A stretch of 64,000 nt of DNA from Coriaria nepalensis (taxonomy: Eukaryota; Streptophyta; Magnoliopsida; Cucurbitales; Coriariaceae). The stretch is from the NCBI GenBank assembly GCA_027186245.1, contig CP114488.1:6491501-6555500 (forward strand). Reading direction: 5' to 3'. Within the stretch, counting starts at the first letter, position 1. Each line of letters starts with the position of its first letter. A program made the translations under genes and the position numbers. Shown here one piece after another: positions 1 through 13,814 of this stretch. The notes beneath the pieces were generated by a model. It worked only from the letters and a program-made list of their open reading frames with translations. It was not told the origin of the DNA and searched no databases.

Positions 1-633
1 ACAAAAAAAACAGATTCCAGAAAACAAATCAACCCACCTCCCATACTCGAACAAACCCAGCCTCGTCGTACCAACCCTGTCGTCTGGTGCGGTGCCGTTT
101 TATGCCTCGTTTTCAGCCTCACTCTCATCTTCTTTGGAATCGCAACTTTGATTATATTCCTCGTCGTCAAACCACGAAATCCTCAGTTCGACACCGCCAA
201 CGCCAGGCTCAATGCTGTCTACTTCGACTCGCCTGAATACTTCAACGGAGACTTTACTTTTCTCGCCAACTTCTCCAACCCTAATCACAAACTTGACGTC
301 AGCTTTGAGTTTTCCGACATCGAGCTGTTCTTTTCGGACAGGCTCATAGCACGGAAAGCTATCAAGCCTTTTCATCAAAGGCGAGGAGAGGCGAGGTTAG
401 AATCTGTTCATATGATATCCAGCTTGGTTTACTTGCCGCGAAAAATGGGAGAAGAATTGCAGAGGCAGTTGTTGAATAATAGGGTTGTATATAGTATAAG
501 AGCAACCTTTAGAGTCAGAGCTTCTTTTGGAGTTGTCCATTATTCTTACTGGCTGCATAGTAAATGCCAGTTAGAGTTGACCGGTCCACCTACAGGTGTT
601 TTGGTTGCTCGAACTTGCAGAACTAAGAGATGA
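1..633 (+). CDS. NDR1/HIN1-like (LEA_2 domain) membrane protein, 5' end missing
   Basis: The reading frame is open from base 1 to a TGA at 631-633, so the gene starts before the window and the real start codon is not seen. The visible part is about 210 residues. First comes a Pro/Arg-rich cytosolic stretch, then one hydrophobic membrane segment (about residues 27-52 of the visible part), then an extracytoplasmic domain. The domain includes NPQFDTANARL, the SNPNHKLDVSFEFSDIELFF block and a C-terminal CQLELTGPP segment, a layout typical of plant NHL/LEA_2 proteins. Members of this family sit in the plasma membrane and several take part in pathogen responses; a specific role here is not shown. 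There is no intron in the visible part, as is usual for the family. Family assignment is fairly firm; the exact member is unknown. Confidence 0.8.
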   Translation, partial: TKKTDSRKQINPPPILEQTQPRRTNPVVWCGAVLCLVFSLTLIFFGIATLIIFLVVKPRNPQFDTANARLNAVYFDSPEYFNGDFTFLANFSNPNHKLDVSFEFSDIELFFSDRLIARKAIKPFHQRRGEARLESVHMISSLVYLPRKMGEELQRQLLNNRVVYSIRATFRVRASFGVVHYSYWLHSKCQLELTGPPTGVLVARTCRTKR

Positions 634-3261
634 TGAAGATGCAAATGGCGGAATTTATTTATTTATCCTTCTTTTTTTTTCTTTTTTTTTTTTTTTTTTG
701 CTTTTGCAGCTTTTTCATTTCATACCTGTTTGTTAAGGGGACTGAAATTCAAATTTTATTGGAATATAAGATCTGATTTTGCTGTATGCAGGCATCCGTT
801 TGTAATTTATAATTCTAAAGTACATGCTAATTTAAACAATAAAGTTCTTTTCACGTTCCAAACACTACATTTAGAATTTCGATCCAATTCCAATTCTATC
901 AGAATTGGAATTGCAATCAAACTTTTGCCGATGTTGGATTCAAATTTCAAAACAATTGAAGGAAAAGAATTGAAGAGTAAAATTGAAGACAGCCCCAGCA
1001 CCTTCCTACTTGAATACAGAACTATAATGGAAATATCGATCTTGCATACCACAAATACGGAATATTATACATGATTCGAAAGATACTGCATATCTTGAAG
1101 CCACTATCTCAGATGCATGGTTACTTTTTTGAAAATTATTACTTAAGTGGTACCCTTATAAAATTTAAGAGATACTGAACAAATCTTGTACAAATGAATT
1201 GATAATTTTTGTTAGTAATGTATCTAATATTAATAATGAGTTCTAAACAAATATAATATGAAATAAAATAAAATAAAAAGATTAAAATAAAATTAGAGCT
1301 AAGTTAAGATTTGTAATTCGAAGGTTTAAATGCCGAAAACTAATTAATGGAGCCATGAAATACAAAATTTGGCAAATAACAAAAACAGAAATGCAGTCTT
1401 ATATTAAATTTTAAAATTTAATTTTTTTTTTCTCTTAAAATATTATATTTTATAAAAAAAAAAGATAAACTCTTTATAAATAAATTATCGTGCAGTCTTT
1501 CTCTTTAGACGACATGAGATCATTTCAAAACATATAAAGAGATTGTCTAATCTTCTGATTTTTTACCAAAAAAAAAAAAAAACCTCCTGATTTACTTCTT
1601 TCCTTACCCTTTTCATCATTTATCAAATTCCTAACCATACATGGTTTTATTTCCAAGAAGGAATCTTATTCAGAGTCACCATATTTTCGTCGAAATGAAA
1701 AGAAAACTTGATACATATTTTTCTTCATGAAGAAAAGAAACGGACGTTAGACATGAATGCAAATGAAAGACTGCAATATTATAAACATCATCAATTCTGG
1801 ATCACTAAGAAATGGAAAAAGTTCTCCTCTTGGTGCAGTTGGTTGGGTTTGGTGGTTATCTGAGCGAGTTTCTCTCTCTTGAGAAATTTGGCTTGCCTGC
1901 GGTTGGTTTGGGTGAAGGGTTGGGTAAGGTTGGAATCGACTGAGGGTTTGTCTGAAAGTGACTCAGGTTTTTCTGGCAGGTTCTTTGATTAGTTTGGCTT
2001 TAATTTGTCTTCGGCTTTTTGTCTACGCTCTTTTTACTGGTTGGTTTGCTTTTGGGCTTTTGGGCTTTTGGGTTTTGTTTCTTTAATTTTTTTTTTCTTG
2101 TTGGGTTTGGGCCCGGTTCTCTTTGTATTTGTTTTGTTAAGGAAAAGTTTGAACCTAGCACCTTCACTTTCTCTCTCTCTTCTTCTTCTTTCTTTTACTG
2201 GTCAGTCTACGATCATTTGGTATTAGAAAAATTGATCGTTACATGAGTAAAAAAAAAAAAAACTAATATGAAAATGCAACTAAAAGTACATAAAATCATA
2301 CTAAAATAAATGATTACTTACTAACATTATGTAATTAAAACAGCTCTAAACATAAACCAAATAGAAACATGTGATTAATCAATGTGTTAGCCGGCGCCCA
2401 CAAAGTAGTAAAGTAATCTGCATCTGTCCGAAAAACTTCAATCACAATAGACCTTTTGTTTTGCTTGTATTTCTTTCCAATCGAGCATAGTGTGAACTGA
2501 ATATATTCGTACTTCATACTTCAAATTCTTGCTTATTGAAACAAGGACAAAAAATCCTTAAAACTTAAAAAATAAGCATAAAATATTTTTTCTCCTAAAC
2601 ATCCAAAACTACTTATTTTAGCGAAAGAAACATGTTTTTACACAAACAAATGCACCCAAATATGTGTGAAGATATCATACCATCAAAGTAAAAAATGAAT
2701 GATAAGGATGATTATAAAGAATAAGAGTCAAACCATATAAGTCAGTCCAACAGGAATGATATTAGTATGGAGAACTCTCATTGTTGCAGTCCCACCTCTG
2801 CAGTTCCTTCTTAGAAATGCATAAAGATAGTTGATAACTAGCTTCTTTAGAAAAAAAAAAAAAAGGGTCTTTCTTTGCCTTCACTTCACATAGTTCAAAA
2901 AGATATGTAAACTCATAATTCATTGCTTCATTAAGGGCCGAAAGCTCATATTCAAGTATCTCATCTTCATTCAATGATGATGGTGATGATAATGGTATGA
3001 CACTGGATGACAATCTTTGGTCTTGCATCATCTGTCTTGCATCAGTGGGACTCGTAATTGATCATTATCGGTCACATCGTTGCTAGTCGACGATTTGGAA
3101 TCATCCTTCCATTTCACCGAAGCGCCTGGATTCTTTCAAACTCTTCTTCAAGACAAATTCTTGACCTTCCATTTCTCCTTTTAAAGTCATTTTTGTTGTA
3201 ACCATTTTATTATTTCTACTTTTTTACCATTTTTATGCAACTTATATTTTCTCTAGATCAA

Positions 3262-3346
3262 TACTGGATCAACACCATATAAACTTATCAATCGATTTTG
3301 TTAATACATCTATTAGGTTTTCCTCTGTCTGGATTTGTGTATATCA
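3262..3346 (-). pseudogene. Ty1/copia polyprotein scrap (RNase H C-terminal region)
   Basis: Read on the minus strand, this piece gives a TEENLIDVLTKSIDKF-like string. That resembles the motif near the end of the RNase H domain of plant copia polyproteins (the N-[LP]-AD-x-x-TK signature). The frame is broken just upstream and stops soon after. It is a very short scrap, so the call rests on one motif. No LTRs were recognised around it. Confidence 0.4.
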
Positions 3347-4685
3347 TTAAACAAATCTCTGAACGAGCATTTGATCTCCAAGTTGGGAGTTATTAACATT
3401 TTTCACCCACAACCTTAAGGGTGAGTATTATAATATTTGCCGACGCAACTAGCCAACTCAGCTTGTTTGTTATCAGTTGAACGATAGACATTTGTAGTTA
3501 ATGAAATACATAAGCAGTTTCTTTATAAAATAAGTAGTTTTGAGGGTTTGATAATACATCTATTAGGGTTTGACCAATAAAAATACTAAAAATATCTTCA
3601 CCATAATTTTTTTTCCTTTTTTTTTTTTTTTTTTTAATCCCTAGACCTTTACTTCCTAATTTCTAGACCCAAGAACCACCTTACACCATAATATTTTTTT
3701 TTCCCTTGTGACTTGAATTTTTTTTATACATATTTGGTTTCTTTATTTAATTTTTGTTTCCTAGGAAAGCAATAGGACCAAAATTTGGATTTTCACTTCC
3801 CCTAAACAAAAAAATTGAAGTTCATGATTTTTCCTTTTTTTTTTTTTTTTTATAGCAATTAGCTCCAATTAGTTCAATTCATCATTTTTCTTTATGCCGT
3901 TGTTTAGTGTTTGAACAATGATAAGTAAATTCAACTTAAAGCTTACCAAATATTTTTTACACTTATAATTATGATCCATATTTTTTTTTTTACCAAACAC
4001 TTGTTCTACTTGAAAAGTATATATAAAAATTTGAAGTATTTTATAATTATTAATCTTTTTTTTTTGTTAGAATTTCAATAAATTTTGAGTAACAAATCTT
4101 AAGGAAAGTGATTTGACACATAATATCACTATATAAATCTAGTATATAACATCAAATATTATGTAGAAAACTTAAACTTAAAGTCAAATTCAAAACTCAC
4201 TCCTATTCAACTGTTTGAACAACTCTAAAGATCTTATAATTATTAATCTACTTGTCACTTATAAGACAAGACGAAAAAATAAGGTTTATTTTTCATTTAA
4301 ATCATGGCCTTCCAATTTTCTTTAATGAAATCGAACTGCTGAAAATTTGAAATTGATCAAAAGGTGCAGAGGGGTGTCGGATAAGGGGGCTTATTTCTCA
4401 CATTGTAGTCCCAGTTTCAAGTCTTAGAGATACCTTTTTGTGCTTTTAAAGAAATTATTGCAAATATTTATTAACTATGTAGCCAAAAAGAGAACTTTTG
4501 TGACGACGTGGAATCAAGAATATTGCGAGTATACACTAATAGCAGTGACTGAAACAAAAGTTAAAGTCAGTGGCTGAGCAATATTTTTGAAAATACTTCA
4601 TTCTTGAAAATAATAAGATATCATTTTATAGATATAGGTTGATTTCATTATGATACTACTTCCTCTGTTTCTATGACGCCTTCGG

Positions 4686-4934
4686 CCGTTAAACGTACTC
4701 AGTCGTCAAAGATCTCTAACCTGGTTAAGTACATCTATATTCCAAAAGATATCTAGATCTCAAAAACTACTCTTTCTATCAGGCAACTGGTCAGTATTCC
4801 CAGACCTCCAGTCAAGGAATATGTACAGTCCACCGGCCTAGATAATTGCCTCATCCCTGCATCCCTGGCCGAGCAGTACACTTCTCTGACATTCTCAAAC
4901 AAGCCCTCTTCATCTTTTCCAAAAACACCAATCT
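4686..4934 (+). pseudogene. Open stretch with one internal stop, unidentified; possible retroelement relic
   Basis: Frame +3 reads about 80 codons from 4686 to a TAA near 4932, interrupted by a single in-frame TAG near 4752. The reading is not low-complexity: it holds a PRPPVKEY segment, a STGLDNCLIPASLAEQY segment and a Ser/Pro-rich tail. The base composition is richer in C than the flanks, which suggests a former coding sequence. I do not recognise the family with confidence. An N-terminal piece of a retroelement or endogenous pararetrovirus polyprotein is one possibility, but nothing diagnostic (reverse transcriptase, protease or movement motif) is visible. Confidence 0.3.
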
Positions 4935-5227
4935 CATCATCTTCAGTTTCCTCACTTTAACTCCCCTTCTTCTGTTTCATGGTTTACTTTGAAATCTGCC
5001 ATCAAACAACTCTAATCCAAACCTCTGAAATGTTTCTCTCTTCAAACCGCTATATTTAATACTATTCGAAGAACCAATAATGGATAAAGTCTTCTTATAC
5101 CAATTAATCCAACTGGGTTTCCTTTACTTCATCCCTCTCCATATTCTAGAGCTTCTCTCTGTGTTTTATAACTCTTGATTTTTCTTCCAAGAGGTATGAG
5201 AAGGAGAGATTGATCACTTTCAATGAG

Positions 5228-5482
5228 ATGGTCAGTAAGCCTATTGACAAGGAAAGATTATTAAGAGGCACTTTTGTAACATCTCTTTATACTCTCTTTT
5301 TGTCAATATGTACTTATCTTGGATTGATTTGGTTAGTGGTAAACTATCTAGTATTTTGGCGAGTTTACGGCGGATTTGTTGCGGCGTTCTTTGCGTGTCT
5401 TTATAGTTTTGTTGAAGTATGTGGAGTAGAGCGCAATATTGTGGTTTCAATTCTGGAGGAGGCTTATGCAATTTCAGCTTAG
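5228..5482 (+). CDS. Possible small membrane protein, 84 aa, family not recognised
   Basis: The frame starts at ATG 5228 and stops at TAG 5480-5482. It can be read back to a TTG at 5210 but no earlier in-frame ATG exists. It has two hydrophobic stretches: one about residues 18-45 (including TYLGLIWLVVNYLVFW) and a shorter one about 47-63 (FVAAFFACLYSF). A charged N-terminus (KPIDKERLLRG) precedes them. A six-codon frame starting at ATG 5196 ends in TGA just upstream, so translation of this ORF would have to pass a short uORF. The stretch 5040-5210 upstream is pyrimidine-rich like a 5' UTR. No homologue comes to mind, and a chance ORF is possible. Confidence 0.4.
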   Translation: MVSKPIDKERLLRGTFVTSLYTLFLSICTYLGLIWLVVNYLVFWRVYGGFVAAFFACLYSFVEVCGVERNIVVSILEEAYAISA

Positions 5483-6158
5483 TTTAGCAGAGGAAACGCG
5501 GGAATTGGGTTTGATTTGATACTTGTTTTCGTTGTTTGGTGATTAGGGTTGAGATGGATTTGCCTTTATTTTGGATGCTATGATGTAAATAGTGGTGGGT
5601 TTAGCCTTGCTGGGATTGTCCTTCGGGTTCACTTGTTTTGTTTTGGGAACATTGTTAAATGGGTGATTTGTATGGTTTATTTCTATGAGAAAGTATGCGT
5701 GATTAGTGATGTTAACTAGAACTTCGTATAGTTTTTATCATCCATCAATCAGCTTCAAAAAGAAGTGAACGTCCAAAGGTGCCCGGGAGCTGGACTGGAA
5801 GTGGTCCTAAATGAAGACTTGCACTGAATTTGTTCAAACTGGGGTTTTGGAAAACTACAGTTGATACTATTTTCTTTCCCCCATCTGGTAAACTGTGTTC
5901 GTCCCTAATGGTGTTTTAAACAGAAATAAGTAGAGAATTAGGAGGATCCAAGCAAGCTACTTGTAACTTTTAGGATCTCCTGGAGACTGATAAAGTGCAA
6001 AGTCAATAATAACCCCTCTAAATCCATCCTCTATTCATAGTTCATACTGCATCTCTTACAATCAAAGAAGAAACATCGACGAACATCGATTTCAACTCAA
6101 CTTATTTAGGCACTCTACAACAGCCAGACCTACTGTCAATTGCTCTAAAGAAAATTTC
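5483..6158. other. Intergenic spacer, no gene seen
   Basis: This covers the 3' flank of the small possible gene and, on the other strand, the probable 3' UTR of spermidine synthase close to 6158. No long ORF, repeat or RNA gene was recognised. Confidence 0.6.
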
Positions 6159-9321
<3,163 letters not shown>

Positions 9322-9322
9322 A

Positions 9323-9348
9323 GCTCTCTCTCTCTCTCTCTCTCTCTC
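9323..9348 (-). repeat. (GA)12 microsatellite in the spermidine synthase 5' UTR
   Basis: On the gene strand a pure GA/TC dinucleotide run ends one or two bases before the start codon at 9321. GA/CT runs in 5' leaders are common in plants and often vary in length between individuals, so this is a likely polymorphic site. Confidence 0.85.
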
Positions 9349-9428
9349 GAATCTGAACTAATAAAATCCCAAAACCTTGAGAGCCACCACGGTACTACTA
9401 CACGCCATCAGTCTCCTCAGTCCCACCC

Positions 9429-9439
9429 TTTTATAAAAG
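9429..9439 (-). promoter_or_regulatory. Probable TATA box of spermidine synthase
   Basis: The minus strand reads CTTTTATAAAAGG about 110 bases upstream of the ATG, leaving room for a leader of about 75-85 nt that contains the GA repeat. It is the only good TATA match in the near upstream region. A large tandem duplication begins right behind it at 9441. Confidence 0.55.
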
Positions 9440-9440
9440 A

Positions 9441-10392
9441 CCTAAAATGATTATATTTTTCTACTATTATTATCATTATTACTACTTTCTCTTACTTTAA
9501 GTATGAAGAAGAAAATGATTATAAAAAATTGGGTTAAAAGGTTAAAAGCCTCTCCATTTTTCTTTCTTTTTGTTGGGGCTAAAAATAGGGATGATTAGCT
9601 AAAAGTGATTAATTGAGAAAGGTTTTTGTGATATAAACTTCTTTTCAAAAGGCATGTATTTTGATATTTCTTTTTATTTGATTTAAAATAAATGTAAAAT
9701 AATATAGAAAATTACTTTGTTATTCTTATCATCAACTCTACTATTCCACCAAAAAAAAATAAATAAATAAATAAAAATTGATATTTTCAAAAAACCTTTC
9801 TTGATTTTTTGTCGGTCTTTCATCAGACAAGAATAATTTATACTCTATACTTTGTCGGAGAAGAACCATCACCATCCAATATATTCGAGTATTCTCGTCG
9901 CAAGTTCAGTATGTATTATCATTATTACTACCCTAAATTGATTTTTTTTTCTACTATTATTATCATTATTACTACTTTCTCCTATTTTAAGTATCAAGAA
10001 GAAAATGATTATAAAAATAGGGTTAAAAGGTATAAGAAAAAAAAAACTCTCCATTTTTTTTTGGGCTAAAAATATGGATGATTAGCTAAATGGGATTAAT
10101 TAAGAAAACTTTTTGTAATATAGACTTCTTTTCAAAAAACATGTATTTTGACATTTCTTTTTATTTTATTTAAAATAAAAGTGAAATAATATAGCAAATT
10201 ACTTTGCTACCCTAATCATCAACTCTAACATTCCACCAAAAGAAAATGACCAAAAACATATACTTTCAAAAACTTTACTTCCAAGCTCCAGGTCGATCAT
10301 TCATTAAAGAAGAGCAATCTGTATTTTGTCGGAGAAGAACCATCACCATTCCAACATACACGAACATTCCCGTCGCAAGTTCAATATGTATT
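9441..10392 (+). repeat. Diverged tandem duplication, two units of about 470 bp
   Basis: Unit 1 is about 9441-9917 and unit 2 about 9932-10392, with an offset near 490 bp. Both hold, in the same order, a CTACTATTATTATCATTATT run, an AAGAAGAAAATGATTATAAA block, GGATGATTAGCTAAA, CTTCTTTTCAAAA followed by CATGTATTTTGA, TCATCAACTCTA, a TTTGTCGGAGAAGAACCATC block and GTCGCAAGTTCA. The units differ by many substitutions and small indels (by eye roughly 10-15 percent), so the event is not recent. No coding potential was found in either unit. Confidence 0.85.
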
Positions 10393-10880
10393 CTATTTTT
10401 TACTTCGTTTTGCTCACGACATACATAAACTTGATTTTGAAACTCTCATTTCAAGTTTGTTCTTTATATTTTGTTCTTTTATTTTGTTCATAAATGGCCA
10501 ACGACTTAGTAAACTAAGCAGTTGGACCTCCATTTCGACTAAGATATCAAAACTCCATGATTGAAAATCCAAATTTCGATATACAATATTGGACCAAAAT
10601 TAATTTCGGTCCTTGATTTTAGTCTAGTTTTGGACTGGAAATTGATTATGGTCCATTTTGGACCGCAACACTAGGCCAAAATTAATTTTAGTCCAAGATT
10701 ACAGTCTAGTTTTAGACCGTAATCTTGGATTTCAGTCAAGTTTTTTTTTCTTTTTTAGAATTTTAATTTTTTTTATGATTTAGAATTTTAATTTTCTACA
10801 TAATTTTTAGAATTCGATCAAGATATTGATCTCTAATTATTTGTTTTTTCATGAATGGCATCATTTATATTCATAGATGT
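10393..10880. other. Non-coding stretch with clustered short palindromes
   Basis: There is no gene here. Between about 10575 and 10730 several short fold-back units built from GGACC, GGTCC and AGTCTA follow each other. The best is a 16-bp-stem hairpin: arms 10693-10708 and 10713-10728 with a 4-nt loop and one mismatch. The rest is A/T-rich. Confidence 0.6.
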
Positions 10881-11640
10881 ATTTTTCGATGAGGAATGAA
10901 GAGAATGAGAGCTCAAAACTATTAAAATATTGGGTTCTGAAAGGCTTGCAAGGATGGAACGATATTGTGGTTGAAACAAGTGTCATTTTTAGTGAGCTAT
11001 TAGAGGTTTACAAAACTATTCGATTGATCCTAGTGAATTTGGTATTAAAATAGCATACAAGCTGCTATTCGCATATAGAATTTAATATTTTTAGAAATGA
11101 CGCAGATATGAAGCTATTTTTAGTTCATGCATGTTTAGAAAATCCATCTCCATAACATGTGACATTGATTCTGAAGGAAAGAAGTGGTATGCATCTTCAA
11201 GAGCAAAGTTAAGCACCCGATCTTAGTAATAATGAAAATAAGAATCTTATGAATTATGATGATGAGATGGATGAATATCTAAATGACGGTCTGAATGGAT
11301 GTGGAGGAAGATGTGGTTGAGCACGAGGTTGAGATTGAGGAAAAAGATGAGAATGAGGATGAGACGGAGGATGAGGTTGAGGGTGATGAGGGTGGAATAA
11401 TAGAGGAAGAATGTGGTGATCGTCACAACAATGAAATAAATCATAATTTTTGTTTGTTTGAGGATGACTACTTCGATGGAGTAGTATTTATCTCTCATAT
11501 ACTTGATATTTTATCTGCTCTAGAGAATCCAGTTCCAATACCTATTCACAACATGCTGCCACCTATTTTACCACAATTGTAAAATGAAATCCTAAACATG
11601 GTTGGCGATGATGATAATACAAATATTTTCCCTATTGCTA
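10880..11640 (+). pseudogene. Mutator-like transposase, N-terminal relic
   Basis: Pieces in changing frames resemble the N-terminal part of plant Mutator-like (MURA) proteins. Near 11025-11065 a DPSEFGIKIAYK-like string can be read, followed by a NDADMKLFLVHAC-like string (about 11095-11135). Then comes an intact acidic region at 11295-11579 with long Glu/Asp runs and a PVPIPIHNMLPP end. Acidic spacers are usual after this first domain. Stops and frameshifts occur before 11290. The zinc-finger, DDE and SWIM parts are absent; a hAT-type element end starts right after. Confidence 0.4.
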
Positions 11641-11644
11641 CTTA

Positions 11645-12515
11645 ACTAGGGGTAATGGTGGCAATTCGGGCCAGCCTGGCCCGTATTGGACTCGAGCCCA
11701 TTTAGGTCGGGCCGTTTTGATTCAGGCTGGGCCGGGCCGTGCCTCAAAATTCTAGGCTTGACCCGAGCCCAGTTAAAGACAGATTTTTTTTGTTTTTGGA
11801 TAAAAAATTATCCTGAATTAATAAATTTTATAGTTCAATAAAGTAGTTTTATGACGTAATAAGTAAGTTTTATAATACAAAAATAGTATATATATCCGTT
11901 TATTTAATAACTTATTTTTTATTACGTTATGGTGAAACAGATGAACCTAAAATAATATTATCCTAAAACCTTGTGATTTCTTTTCCAATTTTGTTATTTT
12001 TGAAGACTTATAATTTAGTATATTATTAACAAAGAGTTAGCCAAAGAAATAACTTTATTGTGATTTGTAATGATAGATAGTTCCGTAAAAAAAATCTCAC
12101 AGCCTAAAAAAGGAAAAAAAATGAAACTTACAATAAAGTATTAAGAATAAGAAAAAAAAATATTATTAAAATTACATCATAATCTATAATTTCTAATGAG
12201 GGGTTGAACTACTTCCTACCTCATAATTAGGAGCTTTGTATTCAAATTCAAAATATAAATTATCAAATGCTCTGTACATTTCTTATTGATCTATCATTTG
12301 ATGTTGGTTTTGATGATTTCAAACATTCCCAATCTCTGATGCTAATTCTCAACCATTTCAGGCGTTAATTTAGTTTTTCTATAAGAAATTATTCTCCCAC
12401 CGATGCTAAGAGCTGATTCTGAAGACACTGTTGAGACATGGATAGTCAAGACATCATGTGCGAGTCGAGCTAATATAGGAAACCTTTTTGAATTAGACTT
12501 CCACCATTGGAGAAC
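11645..12515 (-). mobile_element. hAT-type transposon relic (element end plus dimerisation domain)
   Basis: The left side (11648-11780) has several GGCCCG/CGGGCC clusters, a pattern common near the ends of plant hAT elements. On the minus strand, 12506-12342 reads as a hAT C-terminal dimerisation domain: it begins WWKSNSKRFPILARLAHDVL, continues through STVSSESALSIGG and ends at an in-frame TAG (12342-12344) after KLTPEMVEN. The rest of the transposase is missing or too decayed to read. Between 11800 and 12340 the sequence is AT-rich filler. Confidence 0.7.
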
Positions 12516-13340
12516 TCTTCTTCTTTATATATATATATAAATTTAGGAAACCTTTCTTTAGTAAAGATTGTTATAATTTATCTAGATAAATTGAATATTC
12601 TAGACTCAAAATTGAATTTCAATCAACATAACAATAATATATGGAGATAATATTCCTTATTTTCATAATTAACGAATATTTTTTCCCCTTTTAAAATATA
12701 ATTTTTCCGACCATACTAATATGTTAAAATATTTAGATTAGATAATATATTCTTAAATATATTTCAAGATTTAAGAAAAATAATCCAGTTTGACGTATAT
12801 ATTAATTATATATATTTTTTTAACTTCAATTAAAAAAAATTATATCATTCTTTTTTTTTTCTCTCCAAATTGAATCTTTTATATTATAGAAAAAGATTTA
12901 TGAATAATTTATTTTCATATTCACGTATGCTAATATCCAGTAAACAGTTAAAAGGAAGTGATTACAAAAAAAAAAATGTGAATTGGAACTGTGGATTTGT
13001 GTGCATTATTAACACGTACCTATTTTCATTATTTAAAAAAAAAAAAAATTTAACTTTCTCTCCGTAAGGAGCACAGATACAAAGAAAGGTACGTGTGCAT
13101 TATATATAAGATTGTAGCATTATTGTGTTCTAGAGTGCAACAAAAGTGTCGATACAGTACAAAAAATGATAGGGTTCTCAATTGAGTTTCCTGTCCTCAC
13201 TTTGATAAATTACTGGGTTTTCTGTTCTTAACTTCGTTGTCTTTTCTTTTATATCTCTGTGTCCTGGATATGCGTGCTTCAAAGTGGAGCTAGGTGCTTA
13301 CCTCCATTCACGTGTTTGCCACTGTCTCTTTTCATGCTTG
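12516..13340. other. AT-rich spacer, no gene seen
   Basis: Only AT-rich sequence with A and T runs was seen. A 65-codon open frame at 12870-13067 is mostly Lys/Asn and low-complexity and is not supported. Confidence 0.6.
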
Positions 13341-13343
13341 GGC

Positions 13344-13440
13344 AGGTTGGGCAGGTTGGGCAGGAGATAAGTTGTTATTATTATTCCATCAGTAGTGCGA
13401 GAAAGGCTCGATTCCATCAGTAGTGCGAGAAAGGCTCGAG
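13344..13440 (+). repeat. Two short tandem repeats upstream of PRP31
   Basis: GGGCAGGTT occurs about three times in a row around 13342-13368. Just after it, a 28-bp unit (13383-13410) starting ATTCCATCAGTAG is repeated exactly at 13411-13438. The exact copy suggests a young duplication. It lies about 375 bases before the PRP31 start codon. Confidence 0.9.
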
Positions 13441-13516
13441 ATTCAAGCGGTTGACTGCTACTTTGCTTTGCTTATCCAGTGGATGGATCAGGTTAAGGTT
13501 AACTCCCTTTAAATTA

Positions 13517-13562
13517 TTGGGCCTATATTTGGGCTCCATAGCTACCCATGGGCTTGTCGCCC
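13517..13562 (+). promoter_or_regulatory. TGGGC(C/T) motif cluster in the PRP31 promoter
   Basis: Several TGGGCC, TGGGCT and GGGCT motifs lie within 45 bases. In plants such site II-type elements are typical of promoters of constitutively expressed genes for RNA processing and ribosome functions, which fits PRP31. No clear TATA box lies between this cluster and the start codon. The exact transcription start cannot be seen. Confidence 0.4.
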
Positions 13563-13814
13563 GTTTTCATTTGTTCAAAAAGCGAGCGCAAATCTAAAAC
13601 GATCGAAAGGAATCAACGGTCCGAGAACAGAAACAGTGCAAGCGTGAAAGTTTCGTGACTGAGTCGGTTGGATTTTCCTCATAGATTAGGGTTTTCAGAC
13701 TCTTCCCTGCAAATCAACAGTTCTGAATATTGAATTCGACTTTAGGGTTTTTGTTTTCGACTGATTTTTTGTTTTTCTTCGAGGGAAGCTCGCTGGAGCT
13801 TTTGACCGGAAAGC

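Larger units (their letters stand above)
634..5227. other. Intergenic region, AT-rich, with retroelement scraps
   Basis: I see no intact gene here. Short open frames around 730-1074 and 2005-2246 are low-complexity and lack family motifs. The stretch 1800-2230 is T/G-rich, with runs such as repeated GGGCTTTT followed by a CT-rich tail; it could be the 3' end of an old non-LTR element or an old transcript, but nothing confirms this. Two scraps that could be read are listed separately: a copia RNase H piece near 3.3 kb and an open stretch at 4686-4934. Homopolymer T and A runs are frequent (for example 666-700, 3601-3635, 3833-3853). Confidence 0.6.

Noticed and set aside
2005..2246. Two overlapping hydrophobic plus-strand frames
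   Set aside because: They are rich in Phe, Leu and Ser because of the T-rich sequence and have no domain.
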